A DNA stretch of 64,000 nucleotides. Origin: Tilletiopsis washingtonensis. Taxonomy: Eukaryota; Basidiomycota; Exobasidiomycetes; Entylomatales. The translations under genes were made by a program, and so were the position numbers. The notes under the pieces were generated by a model. The model was not told where the DNA came from. It ran no database searches and worked only from the letters and a program-made list of their open reading frames with translations. The stretch lies in NCBI RefSeq assembly GCF_003144115.1, contig NW_020312023.1, forward strand, positions 1 through 64,000. The letters are read 5' to 3'. Within the stretch, counting starts at the first letter, position 1, and every line of letters begins with the position of its first letter. Below are positions 10,105 to 21,656 of the stretch, one piece after another.

Positions 10105-11215
10105 GGCGTAGTGACGAGGGGGTCAGATGGGGACGGCGAGCGGCTGCGTGGAGCGGCACGGCCACGCCTTATGAGGCTTTGGCGTCGGTGGAGCGATGCA
10201 AGCTGTGGACCGTGCGAGCCGGCATGTGCGCTGCCGGCGCTGCGGCGCAGCGAGGCAATGCGGGGTGCAGACAAGATGGCAGCATCAGGGCAGGGTGAAG
10301 AGGAGCTAGCAGCACGCGGCACCTGGGCACTGCTGCCGTTGCAAGCGAGCTGCAATGCGCAGTGCGGGGCATCGCTGTGCGTTGCGCCGGGTGGAGTGGC
10401 TGTGGCTGCTGCCACGCTTGTGCAGCGGCAGGCGGCAGCACAGCGGAGCACAAGGCAGCCCCGGCGTGCACACGACACCACCGCGACTGCGGCCGTCGGG
10501 CTGTCATCAAAGCGTGCAGATGCAGCGCAGTAAGAGTCGCTCAGGCAGCACAAGCGCCGTCAGGGCACGCTGCCCTCCTTCCCCGCTCCGGCGCCGGCAC
10601 GCGGCTCGGCCTTGTCGCCGGCTGAGCGGAGTGTGGCGCTTGTGCCGTGCTCCCACGCCCGCCGTGCGGGGCTGTGGCCGGCTCGAGTGCAGCCGGACGT
10701 GCAGAGCGCGCTCTGCCGTGAGCCGGCTGCGACCTGGACATGCGGCGTCGCGCCACATCGCCTCCGTCGGGGCACATCCGCTCCGCTGCGCCAGGCTTGA
10801 GTCTGCGCTGAGCGTGTGCATCGTGCTGCTGCAGATCGCTGTGTACCTGCACTGTCGGACGGCTGTGCCTGCAAAGGGCGATGGAGGCGCGTTGTGCCGG
10901 CGCCGGGCGGGCAGCCTGTTGGACCGGCTATGGCGCGCGAGGCCGGACCCTCGCCTTCCAGCCGGTCGAGCATGCTCGTCCCCGGACACGGTCCGTGCGT
11001 CGTTGTTGGGCAGGACGGACCCTCGCCGCCGCCATAAAAGCAGCCATGCAGCCCCTGCCGGCTCTGCGCTGCCCATCGCATCGCCCGACACGCAGCACCA
11101 AGCGCACGTCTGGCACTGGCCTTGCCGCAGCAGCGCACGAACAGCAGCGCCCGGCGTCCGACGACGAACTCGACGCGCACAACGACGCCACAAGCCGGTG
11201 CTCTGCACACACAGC
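10105..11215. other. Divergent spacer ADH / P450
   Basis: 1.1 kb between two outward-facing start codons. Both strands have open frames because of high GC, but none shows a domain or plausible exons. The right end holds a TATA-like element (see next entry). A divergently transcribed dehydrogenase and P450 could share control, though nothing in the sequence proves it. Confidence 0.5.
11033..11040 (+). promoter_or_regulatory. TATA-like box of the P450 gene
   Basis: CATAAAAG, 176 bp upstream of the P450 ATG, is one of the few A/T-rich stretches in this spacer. Position and strand fit a TATA box with a long leader. Confidence 0.4.
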
Positions 11216-13197
11216 ATGCCCGCTGTGCTCGGCCTGAGCGCAGCCGACGCGGCCGCTGCCGCGGCGCTGGCGCTCGCCTCGCACTTCATCTTTGCACGCA
11301 TCGAGCTGTGGCCGGCACGCCTCTTTCCCGCCTGGGCGGCGCTGTACTCGGGCAGCGTGCTGCTCGTGCGCCACACGCGCGCACCCCTCGCCCTCTCGGC
11401 GGCGCTGGGCCTCGTCGCCCGTGGCGCCGTGGTGTACGTGGCGACGCTGCTGCTGTCGATCGGCGTGTACCGCGTCCTGTTCCACCGCTGCTGCGCCTTT
11501 CCGGGACCTACGTCGTGTGCTCTGTCCAAGGTGCGTCGTGTACATGGCGCCGCTGACGACACTGGCTCACGGCAGCCCTGTCGCAGTGGGCCACGGTGCC
11601 AGTCGATGCCGCCGGGCAGCGCGCCCGCTACGTGCAGCGCCTGCACTCGCAGTACGGCGACATTGTGCGGACCGGCCCGCGCGAGCTGTCCATCAACGAC
11701 CCGAGTGTCATCGCGGCGACGTGTGGCGCACAGTCAAAGTGCTCCAAGGGCCCGTGGTACGCGGGCGCCACGGCGGGCAAGGGACGCCGCTCGCGCAGCC
11801 TGCACACGACCACCATCAAGGCCGACCACGCCGCCCGCCGCCGCATCTGGGACGGCGGCTTCAATGCCCGCTCGCTGCGCTCGTACGAGCCGTCGCTCCT
11901 CGCCCTCTCGCGCCTGCTTGTTGAGCGCATGGGCGAGAGCGCGGCGCGCGGCGAGAAGGTCGAGGTCGACGAGTGGGCGGCGTACTACGGCTTCGACGTC
12001 ATGGGCCAGGTGGGCTTCAGCTCGAGCTTCGAGTGCGTGGAGAACGGCAAGCTGTCGGAGGGCGTGCAGGTAGGTGGTGCAAGCGACTCCGCCTTGTGGC
12101 GCTGCTGCTGACACCTCTGCACAGCTCCTGCAGGACGCCATGGCGGCCATCCAGACGCTCTCCAACGTTCCCTACCTCGGCGAGATTGCGCGCTACCTGC
12201 CCGTGCGTTCTGTCCCTCGCACTTGCAGCCACACCACTCACGGCTGCTGCTGCAGAGCCCGATCGTCAAGCTCGAGGACTGGGTCGCCGGGTCGCTGCGC
12301 AGGCGCATGGACGATCCCAGCGCCGGTCCCGATGTGTTCAAGCATCTGCTCGAGGTCGACCAGGAGTCCGGCTGGAAGCACAACTGGGAGGAGCTGCGGA
12401 GCGACGCAATGGTAAGCGCTGCCGCATGTGTCCTCTGCCCCATCTGACCGGTCCCCGCAGCTGCAGGTGGTTGCCGGCAGCGACACCGCATCGACGACGC
12501 TCGCAGTGTCCTTCTACTACCTCCTCACGCACGACAAGGCGATGGAGGCGCTACGCAAGGAGCTGCACCACGTCTTCAAAGGTGGGTCGGCGCCGAGTTG
12601 CAGCCTGTCCGGCTTCAGCTCACGCAGGCCTTCGCAGGGGCTGAGCCCGACAACTTCGACGCGCTTGCCAAGGAGTGCCGCTTCCTCAACGCGGTGATCA
12701 ACGAGAGCCTGCGGCTGTGGCCTCCGGTCGCCTCCGGCCTGCAGCGCGTCACGCCTGCCGAGGGCCTCACGCTCAGCGTCGCCGGCAAGCAGCTCGTCGT
12801 GCCCGGCGACGTGATCGTCACGACGCCGACATTCCTGATGCAGCGTGACCCGAGGAACTTTGCGCCGCACCCCGAGGCGTTCAGGCCGGAGCGCTGGCTC
12901 GCGCCCGAGCACGAGGAGAACTTCAACCTCAAGGCGTTCAACCCGTTCAGCTACGGCCCCGAGTCATGCATCGGCAGGCACCTGGCCTTCATGGAGGTGT
13001 GTGAGCACCGGTCTCGCCCCCAGACGACGCTCACACGATGCTGCTAGATCCGCATCGCGGTCGCACAGGTCGTCCATGCCTACGACATGGAGCTCCTCCC
13101 AGAGTTCTCGGCCGAGGCGTTCGAGGCGGGCATCGTCGACTTCTTCACGGCAGGACGGAAGAAGAAGCTGCCCATCAAGCTGACGCCACGGCGCTAG
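11216..13197 (+). CDS. Cytochrome P450 with multi-helix N-terminus
   Basis: Heme-thiolate monooxygenase of the fungal microsomal type. Seven exons join in frame (11216-11530, 11587-12069, 12125-12202, 12256-12411, 12461-12581, 12638-12996, 13048-13197) to 553 residues. The first ~95 residues contain about three hydrophobic helices before the FPGP hinge, as in fungal P450s of the CYP67 / tryprostatin-hydroxylase-like group, rather than the usual single anchor. Motifs: helix C-side YGDIVRTGPRELSI, I-helix AGSDTAS (oxygen-activating Thr), K-helix NESLRLWPP (ExxR), PERW, and the heme loop FSYGPESCIGRHL with the ligand Cys near residue 495. The substrate is unknown. It faces away from an alcohol dehydrogenase, which may be incidental. 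Confidence 0.9.
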
Positions 13198-13645
13198 CGA
13201 CGGAGCGGCAGAAGCTGCGTCTGCGTCGGCTCTGTAGAAGAGCCTGTGCGCTGCGTGAAAATGCACTTACCGTGTCCTCGATCCTGCCTTCGTGATGTTC
13301 CTGTTGTGGACCCAATCCCCGTGACCTCCGCGGCGCTTTGTCCATAGCCTGGCGCTGTGGTGAACGCCACGAATGCCGACCCGCTGTCAATGCGGCGGGA
13401 TCTGCTCGGGAAGATCCCGCTCGTCTGCATTGCCCGGCCGTCTGCCGCAGCCACGGCCCGCTTGCCCGCTCTCGGCTGACCGAAAGCCTCCGCACATCCA
13501 AACCTGCCACTCCCCTCCTGCTGGCACGTCTGCGCTCTACGACTTTGCCGGCGTGCCTGCCTGCCTGCCTCTTCTTATGAACCTGTCCCATTATCTACCG
13601 GCTGCCCGGCTGCGAGCTGCCAGAGTCCCTTCGCAGCGCGTCTGT
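13198..13645. other. Convergent spacer, P450 / NUO9.5
   Basis: 448 bp between two inward-facing stop codons. Should contain both 3' UTRs. No open frame or structure worth naming was seen. Confidence 0.5.
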
Positions 13646-14334
13646 CTACTCCTCCTCATCATCGAACTGGCTGATCGCCTCGCGCTCCCGCTGCGGCACT
13701 GGAGGGGCAAGAATGCGGTCAGCCTAACGGCTCGGGAACCTACATTGCCGGACTGTACGTCCGCGATGATGCGGCGACCTGGACGCCGCAGCAACAGGAC
13801 GGCAAGTAGCGCAGAGCGACGCTCCTGCCGCCGGCGCAATCGGCTCGCTCCGCCCTGCTGGCATACACTCACGTGGGTATGTGGTGGGGATGCGTTCGGT
13901 CGGCTGCCAGCCGTATGCGCGCCGGATCGGCGGCACGGCGACGACAGCGACGGGGCCTGAGGCGCGCGCAGAGGGGTCAGCATGCGGCAGCGATGGGCGA
14001 CAGCTGCGCGACGCACCGGCGGCGCCGATGAGCAGGCTGTAGAAGACGACGGGCTGCTCGTGTGCCGAGCGTTGCTGCAGGGGCGGCGTGAGGCGTCAGC
14101 AATGCGCGGGACAGCGACGAACACACTCGGCTGCTGCGCGCGGCCATCGCCTGATGCCTTGGCTGCGAGGGCAAGCCGAGAGCAGCAGGACGAGCGCGCA
14201 GCGAGGACGAGGGCGCACTGTCCAGCGTGCCCGGAGCCCAGCCTCTGGCGCAGCGCGCGTGCTTCTGCGGAGTCGGCACGCACCAGGTAGCGCCACGTGC
14301 CGCGCAGCGGGTTTGCGGAGAAGATCGAGGCCAT
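13646..14334 (-). CDS. Complex I 9.5 kDa subunit (NUO9.5)
   Basis: Small accessory subunit of mitochondrial NADH:ubiquinone oxidoreductase, fungal counterpart of mammalian NDUFA3. Four tiny exons (14284-14334, 14017-14074, 13873-13956, 13646-13698) give only 81 residues. The pattern is the family's: TWRYLQRSAHEQPVVFYS (short amphipathic lead, HE.P..F.S), then GAAGPVAVVAVPPIRR, one membrane helix ending in PP.RR, then IPTTYPLPQRE and an acidic tail FDDEEE. The last join removes a 174-nt intron and restores TYPLP, where relatives have TYPVP. The longer introns contain an alternative 38-nt stretch that could be spliced in, but that breaks the conserved tail. It is inserted in the inner membrane and made without a cleavable presequence. 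Confidence 0.85.
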
Positions 14335-15159
14335 TGCGGGGGAGAGACGGGGGGTCGCGGAGGTGGGTCGCGAAGGGGCGCGGGCGCCCGAGCGCGACGA
14401 CGACGGCGGCGGCCGCGCGCGCCAGTGACTATAGCGGGCAAGTGTATTCGCCATTACAACTGCAGCTCGCGCGTCACGTGCGGCGTTGCCTTGGTCCACC
14501 TCAGCTGCCCCTGCCTCTGCCCTTGCTCCTCGCCTGAGCCGCTGCGATAGGAGGAGGAGTGCAGCTGAAGATGCAGATGGCAGCAGCGGCTGGTGAAGCT
14601 GTCGCACGCGGCAAGCAGGACCGAGGCAGGCTCGCGCGCTTGCGCGTTTGGCGGGCCTGGCCTGGCGCGCGTGCTTGGCGGGCGTGGCAGCCAGGGGCCC
14701 TGCGGCCTCACGATGGTGGTGGGTCACCAAGGCGAGGCTGAGGAGCAGAACATGAGCGCTGGCACGGCGCGCCTCTATGTGTGCTGGCTCGGGCAGCCGA
14801 GATGGAGCTCATCAGCGATGACGGCGCGCCGTGTCGGTTGCGGTGCGGCGAGGCTCCAAGCGTCGCGCGGCGGCGGCGACGCAGATGCAGCGGAGCCGCG
14901 CGCCTTGGCCGCGCTGCCGTTGCGCGCCCCGCAGCTGAGGCCTCTTGCGTCCCAACCCCCACACCGAAACGCCGCATCCCCACTCGCCCGCTCATCACCA
15001 GCACCGCCAGCGCTCTACCGCAGCAGCAGCACCTCTCTGGCGCGTGCCCTCGGCCTCGGCGCCCCTTCGCCCCCCGCAGCTGTGCGCTGCCGCACTCCGC
15101 GTCCGCGCCGCCCTCGCCCTCGCCCTAGCTGCGCTTGCCGCGCCCACCCGCTGCCCCGC
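14335..15159. other. Divergent spacer NUO9.5 / WHI2
   Basis: 825 bp between outward-facing starts. GC-rich, with an A/C-rich and CAG-containing stretch just before the WHI2 start that is probably its leader. No TATA box or gene seen. Confidence 0.5.
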
Positions 15160-16691
15160 ATGTCGTCGCCGCCGTCGCCGTCGCCGCTCTCGCGGCTCAT
15201 CCTCGACCTGCGCGGCCAGCGCTTCCACCTCGAGCGCGACACGCTCATGACGCTGCCCGAGAGCGTGCTCCTCTGCCTCTTCCCCAATGGCCTCGTGCTC
15301 AGCCGCCAGCAGGGCCGCTACGAGAGTGACGACGAGGGCGAGGGTGCCGAGGCCGAGGACGAGGAGGATGTGTACCTGGTGGACGTGAGTTGCAGTGGCT
15401 GCAGCGTGCGCACACGCCGCACGCGCATGGGCTCGAGCGATGGCGGTGCGGGTGCGGGCTCCCGGCAGATGGTCGCCGAGGCACGGTGCGCGTCGATTCG
15501 CGTGCAGACTGTGCATGCCGGGTGCAGGCTTTGCGCAGACGTGGGCGCTGTCGTGGGCCGGCTGGGTTGAATCGCGGCTTGCAATGCGGCGCTTGGCAGG
15601 CGCGGCACTACATCGTCGACGCACCGTGAAGCAGCGAGCGGATCCTTCGCGCTGCGTCACTCTGCCCCGCCAGCTTGTATGTCACACTCGCTCACTCTCT
15701 CGCCTCACAGTTCGACCCGACATGCCTGCGCTACGTGCTGACGTTCTTCAAGTCGGCGCGCGATGACTTCTACGGCGTCGACACGCCGTCGCGGCGCTCC
15801 GTGCTCGGCGCCTCGCACCCGTCGGCCGGCGGCGTCGACGACTCGTTCAGCAGCGCCAACGGCGCGCCGGGCAACCCGCTGCTGTCGAAGCAGGCCGTGA
15901 TTGTGCTGCGCGAGGAGCTCGAGTTCTTTGCCATTCCGCCGCGCAAGGCGCGCGCCGGCGAGGCCAAGGGCGACGAGGAGAAGAGCGCGCTCGAGCTGCG
16001 CGCGCTCAAGGCGCGCTGCGGCGAGGCGCTCATCAGCCGGCGCTCCATCTTCACGGCGCTGCAGCGCAACGTGTCCAAAGAGAACAACATGGCCGAACAA
16101 CACCTGATCGACATGCTGTGCATGTCGGGCTTCGAGCGCGACGACAGCTGGGGCTTCCGCGCCGTCGAGCCGAGCCGGTGCTGCATCACGAGCATCGCGC
16201 TCGTGCTGCTCAAGACGGGCATCAGCGTCAAGGACGACGGCGGCGAGATTGCCATTGACCAGCAGCAGCTGGCGACGGCTCAGAAGCTGCTGCTCTTCTG
16301 GCGGAAGCCTGCGGTGAGTGGCGCTGCGGCAAATGTGCGCTGCAGCAGTGCACGTCGCACAGCGCACTTACGTCGGCATCCGCCTGCTACTTGCACTCTC
16401 GGGCGTGCGCTGACTCGCCTTGCTCACCACAGCGCAAGTGCTGGTGGGACGGTGTCGATGTCGTGCTGCCCGTCACCTCGCCGGCAGCCGCAGCCAGCCC
16501 GCCGTCGCCGCCCGCCGCCCTGCTGTCCACGCTGCCCGCCGCCGAGGCCGAGCTGCTCAAGGACGGCAAGGGCGAGGTGGTGCGCGTGTGGGCGCGGCGC
16601 GTCTGGACCCTCGAGCTCAGTCTGGTGAGACCGGCCCGTGAGCCTGCGGCAGCCGGGCGCTGTGCTGACTGGCCTCATCCGACAGATCTAA
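15160..16691 (+). CDS. WHI2: WHI2-like BTB-fold stress regulator
   Basis: Homologue of yeast Whi2, which with Psr1/Psr2 phosphatases activates the general stress response and restrains growth under low amino acids. Four exons (15160-15384, 15711-16313, 16433-16624, 16686-16691) give 341 residues; the last exon is just ATC plus the stop. The BTB/KCTD-like N-terminal core is clear: LRGQRFHLERDTLMTLPES followed by LLCLFPNG, an acidic loop, then DVYLVDFDPTCLRYVLTFFK, which is completed only across intron 1. A conserved middle part (EELEFFAIPP) and a C-terminal sheet region follow. Residues in exon 3 before the stop are Ala/Pro-rich. It probably acts in the cytoplasm or at the plasma membrane. Start chosen at MSSPPSP; the frame is open upstream. 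Confidence 0.85.
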
Positions 16692-17261
16692 TCCGCACCG
16701 TCCAGGCGTTTGCCGCTGTCCGGCCGCCTGCGCGCTCCACATTCGCTCCTGCACCGCCCATCATCTTCGCTCCTTCCACGTTCTCTCTCCCACTCGCGTA
16801 CTCGAGTGCCTGCCGTTCTGCTCCGCTGCGCCGCGCACATCTCTCCACCCAGCACCCCCACAGCACACACGCCGGCGCAATGTGCATGCTCTATACCCAC
16901 CCTCTGCTGTGCTATTCCGTGCGAGTGCGATGCCGAGGCCTGCAGGCGTCATCGCAAGTCAGGGGCCACATTTGGGCAGCGTGACCCGTGCACTTTGGCG
17001 CTGAACTCGAGCTTGGCAGCGCGGCGCCGCGCGAAGGCCGTCACGCGCGCAGTCCAGGTCGCGTGCCTCTGCGCATCACTCCCTCTCACCACCACCACCT
17101 CCCACCCGTGCATCTCGCCGCTCCGCCCCACGCACTGCATTCTCGCCGCCCAGCAGCTCTGCCGCCGCCAGCCAGACGCCCACCGCCGTGCGCCCACAGC
17201 GCTGCCCTGCGGCTGCGTCTGCCGCGAGCCGCTGAGCCTCCACTTGGAGGCAGCAGCAAGC
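16692..17261. other. Spacer WHI2 / FHA gene
   Basis: 570 bp between two genes on the same strand. Pyrimidine-rich near the right end, as in other leaders here. The FHA reading frame is open through much of it, but no upstream ATG gives conserved protein. Confidence 0.5.
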
Positions 17262-19295
17262 ATGGCGGAGCGCTACGGCGGCGCGTACGACGGGCCACGC
17301 CACTCTAGCTACGGGGAGGGCAGCGACGCAAGAGAGTACGGCTACGGCAGAGAGCGCGCCTTTGACAGCGGACGCGGCTACGACAGGGGCTACGGCGCCC
17401 AGCACTACGCAGACGAGCGGGCTCGCGATCCGCGCAAGCTCGTCGCGTACGAAGACGACCGTGCGGGCGACCACTACCGGCCGGAGCATCGGCACGCCTC
17501 GTCTCGCTATGAGCGAGCCGACGATGCACGCGACGCTGTCGGCTCTGTCCGGCATCCGTCTGATCGCTACGGTCACGACTACTACGCGACGTCCTGGCAG
17601 TACGAGCGGCGCGACGAGGAGCGCTACTCTGCTTGGCGCGGCGGGCAGGGCCGCAGCCAGGCAGAGGAGCACGACGGCGCAGCGTTCCGGCCCGAGTCGT
17701 CGAGGGCGCAGCACTACCGCCCGCATGAGCATGACTGGCAGCATGCAGAAGCTGTGCGGGAGCCGGCCTCCGGACGAGCGCAGGCGCGCCCGCGGGCGGG
17801 CGCCCAGATGCGCCTGGTGGCGCTCGCCTCCGATGTGCTGCCTCATGGACAGCGCATCGCCATTGTCGACTCAAGAGACGAAGGTGTCAGCATCGTGAGT
17901 ACGCACTCGTGCCTTACAAGTCCTCTGTCGCCGCGTCTCTTCGACGGACGCGCAGCTGAGCAAGCGCAGCACGGCATGCTTGTCGTTAGCCAGCGGCTCT
18001 CTGATGAGCCGCAATCGGATAGAGGCGGACCGGCATCGCCATCACGCTACACAGTGCCAGAGCGCTGACCATCCTCACCGGCAGGGGCGCGATCGAGCAT
18101 TCTCAGCCCGCATCAGACTGCCCGGTAGGAGCCGCCGGCCCGTGCTGCCGACTGCCACTGACGCGCCAGCTGCTACCCAGCGATGTCTGTGTCGAAGCAC
18201 CATGCTAATCTGTTCTTTCTCGGCGACAACGGTGACAGCGATGACGCAGCGTGGGGCGTCACCGACGCGGGCTCGGTCCACGGCACCTTCCATCTCGCCG
18301 CAGCGTCCGCACCCGATGCCGACACCGCGGCCAAGATCTCTTCGAAGCGTTTCACGCGCCTGTCGGACCCCAAGAAGGCGAGCGCACCGAAGCAGCTTGC
18401 ACATGGCGACTGGCTGCGCTGCGGCGCCACCACGTTCGAGGTGCACATCCACGGCGGCGCCGGCGCGCTGGCGTGCGAGCGATGCGCACTGGCTGCAGAC
18501 GGCTCAAACGAGATCATCCTCTCGGCGGAAGCAGAGTCCGGGCACGCTGCTACTGCTTCCCGTCCCGCGGCAGCAGCGGCAAGCGTGAGCCTGCCTGGCG
18601 GCACAGCGAGCATGTCCCAAGCTCCGACAGTGGCAGGCGCTGCGAAACCTCGGGCGCAGATTGACCGCAAGATCGAGACGGAAGCGGTGCGGCGTGCGCG
18701 CATGCGCGAGATGCGCGAGATCTACCTCGGCGGCGGCACAGACGACGACGCCAAGCCTGCGGACGCCGGCGACGGGGCTGAAGATACGCAGGGCAAGCCG
18801 GCGTACATCGACCGCGCCGCTGAGCGCCGCGCCAAGCACCCGCGCGAGCCAGGACCGAAGCGCTGGAACCGCCGGCGAAGCGCATCACCACGGGCCGAGC
18901 CATCCAGGCCGGCGGCACGATCGACTCCGGGCGGTGCGGCGCAGTCGGCGCTGCCTCAGGCCGAGCCTGCCCGGGCAGTGCCGCTCGACGCCAACAACCG
19001 AGGCTTCCGCATGTTTGCTATGATGCAGCAGGGCGGCGCGACAGATGCTGGGTCGACAGCCGTCGCTGCCTCGTCGGCACCCGCCTCCTCGGCCCCCGAG
19101 GTGATCGCACGGGGCATCGAGGGGCGCGCCGGACTCGGCAGTGTGCGCCTGCGCGACGCCGAGGAGATCGGAGCCGCGGCGATGGGCGCTGCCTGGGCGC
19201 AGGGGGGCGCGTCGACTGGGCCAGGCTACAACAGCAAGGACGCGGTGCGCCGACGGTACGAGCAGTCGCTGGCGACCAAGCATGGCGGTAATTGA
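17262..19295 (+). CDS. FHA-domain protein, AGGF1-like, degenerate G-patch
   Basis: Three exons (17262-17894, 18085-18124, 18181-19295) give 595 residues. Residues 1-185 are rich in Tyr, Arg, Asp, Glu and His, like an RS/RGY spacer. An FHA domain (phosphothreonine-binding) is split over the introns: GRDRAFSARIRLPAMSVSKH, with the GR and the S..H that contact phosphate, then a WGVTDAGSVHGTFH strand and LAHGDWLRCG. A basic/acidic linker follows. Near residues 500-560 a G-patch-like stretch is present (NNRGFRMFAMMQQGG, then GRAGLGS) but has lost the central GMGW glycines. The domain order matches AGGF1-type FHA/G-patch proteins that work with RNA helicases in RNA processing. Exon 2 is only 40 nt. 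The family is confident, the specific role is not. Confidence 0.75.
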
Positions 19296-21656
19296 ACGCG
19301 ATCCGTCTGGCCACGGGCGGCTAGCGTGTCGTGAAAGGACCTCCAAGTCGCCTGCTGCCGGGCCATACCATGCCCAAGATGCGCGTGCAAGCTGCGGGGC
19401 GGCGGCCGTGTGGCAGAGCGAAATGGACATCCGTCCGGCGGCCGCACAGCATCGCAGACTGTCCGCAGTTGGAGCATACTTAGACCGGACACGCCGTACG
19501 GGTGTCGCCTTGCCAGCCCTTGGCGAAGAGCGAAGCAGCGAAGCGCATCGCGCAGCAGGCAGCATCAGTGCGTACGGCGGTTGCCTGAGTCTCAGCAGAC
19601 AGAAAAGCTCAGGCACGCATGACGGCACCGGCAGCATGTGTAGCCGTGCACGGCGTGCGACCATCGTCCAAGGATGCTTGCGCCACATCAGCAGCTGCCG
19701 TCGGCGGCCAGCGTCTGCCGAGCGCCGTGAGCCGAGCAGCTGTGTGCCTTCTACGACGGACGCGACAGTGCTGGCTGATACACCCAGTCGCTAGCTGCAG
19801 CTGGCCTGCATTGCATCCGGCTCTCCGTGCTGCGTGCTCACCATTGCAGCCGCGAGTGCCGGCGGTCGGCCGTGCGGCTGCGATCTGGATGCCGCCGCCC
19901 AGCTGCAGCAGCGCGATGATCCAGACCACAGCAGCCATCGCCCTCGGCTGCAGGCGCTGACCCTCATTCCCCTGCTGCCTGCAATCGCCTCTGGGTCTGC
20001 TGCCGCACGCCGTTGCTGCGTCCCCGCTGGCGCAGCACCTTCATGCTTGTGCTCCATGCGGCGGCCGCTGCGCCGCAGAAGCGCCCGCCGCGCGGAGTAT
20101 TTCCTCCGGGCTGGCGCTGCCAAACCTTAACCTAGTTCTCGCGAGCGGCACGGCGCCGGTGTGTTCGTCGAGGCCGCTGCGGCGCCGCGGAGCTGACACG
20201 GGCCTAACTTAGCGCATGATGCAGCACAGGCAGACGCGAGATGGCCAGGCGCGAAAACGAGATCTCGCGCCGCGCAGCAGCGATGCACGCTCAGAAGGAC
20301 GGCCCTCCGTCGTCTCCTGGCCTTTTCGGCGCTCGCTGGGGATGCAAGCCGAACGGTGCGGTGTGCGCCAAGCTGCTGGCACCATGGCTGAGGCCTGGGC
20401 AGCGTGCGATATCTGCTCCGCCGTGTGCCTCCCGTCGGCTCTGCTGCTGGCGCTGCTGTGTGCTGGCGCCGTCGGACGCGGAGTTGGCGCACCACGCCGC
20501 CGGGCTCCCATGTCCGTGCCTGGCCGGCCTGCCGTGCGCCGCAGCATGCTCGGGACATGCTGGACCTTCTGCTGCAGGCAAATGAGCAATTTTGGCGCCG
20601 ACCCAGGGCGCATCCGAGACGACGGAAGCTGCGTGCGAGGGGCGCAAAGTGGGAACTTTGGCGTGGTGCGGCGGAGCAGGGTCGCGGCTGCTCGCACGCA
20701 GCTCAGAGGCAGCGCACGCCGGCTGCACGCTCGCCAGGCCGGCGGCCGGGGATCCCTCCGCTCCGTGCGCTGCTGCACCGCGCTGCCCCTGTGCACGACA
20801 GCGCGTAGACAGCGCGCAGCCGAACAGCCACAGCGGATAGCCGCAGCGCTGCCTTCCAGCCACCACCGCCTCAGTGCAGCCACCAGCACCAGTCCCCGCG
20901 GCAGTGCAGCGGCTGCTGTCCCTCACGAGCGCCATCGCCGCCGTGGCCGCGCACTCGACGATACACCGCCGGCGTCCGTCACAGCACCCCAGCACTCGCC
21001 TGCACCACTCGCTGCCGTGCGACCACCACCTCGCATCGCCCAGACACACACTGCGCAGCACAGATCTGCACCGCCGCCGGCCTGGCCATTGCCCGCCGTT
21101 CGTCCACGCGGCCTGGTCGCTGCGCTGCATCCAGGCGAGTGCAGCACCGTCGCTGCTGCCTGGCGGCGCCGGCCGGCACGCGCTGCCTCGCCGCAGGGGA
21201 CCGCGGGCACGAGGAGCGAGTGCGACACGACGCTCGTCTCGGGCTGGCTCCAGCAGCGCTGCTGAAACTGCCGGCGCGGGCGCCTGCTGGCACGCGCGGC
21301 CCGGTTGCGCTGAGGGTGGGCGCGGCGCGGCGCACAACGTTTCTGTGAGTGGTCTGCGCGCGATGTACGACGTGCGGGCTCGAGCCTGAGCGGTACAGCG
21401 GGCAGGCGCGTCCGGCATGGGCCTTGCGCCGTCTAGTCCGTTCAGGCACCTGTAAAAGGACTTGCATACAGATCGCAGCTGCGCAGGGCCTTCGCCGCCG
21501 CTGCGAGCGGCATCGTGCTCTCGTCTTGGAGCCACCTCGTTGCTCGCGCAGAAGCCACCTCGTTGCTCGCGTTGGATTTGACTGACCCGTCCGGCTGCAC
21601 ATAGGCATCGCAGTCGCGCGGCACCCTGAAACGCCGTGTGCTGCTCGGGGCCCAGC
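19296..21656. other. 2.36-kb spacer upstream of the WOPR gene
   Basis: The longest gap in the window. Long overlapping open frames exist on both strands (up to 459 codons on the minus strand) but they are Ala/Arg/Cys-rich, mutually overlapping and without domains. Part of it may be a long 5' leader or an untranslated RNA. Near the right end is an 18-bp direct repeat. Confidence 0.5.
21531..21571. repeat. Direct repeat GCCACCTCGTTGCTCGCG x2
   Basis: Exact 18-bp copies at 21531-21548 and 21554-21571, about 90-125 bp upstream of the WOPR start codon. Could be paired protein-binding sites or a chance local duplication. Confidence 0.7.

Noticed and set aside
10355-12073. 572-codon plus-strand frame covering the P450 5' region
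   Set aside because: Another frame of the P450 exons and its promoter; no family resemblance.
8720-13197. Secondary-metabolite cluster (ADH + P450)
   Set aside because: Only two enzyme genes, with no synthase, transporter or regulator next to them; flanked by housekeeping genes.
13799-13836. Extra micro-exon in the NUO9.5 gene
   Set aside because: Including it gives a tail unlike the family; skipping it restores TYPLPQRE and the acidic end.
19609-19938. Short minus-strand frame beginning MAAVVWIIALLQLGGG, like a signal peptide
   Set aside because: The rest is low complexity and no second exon gives a sensible secreted protein.
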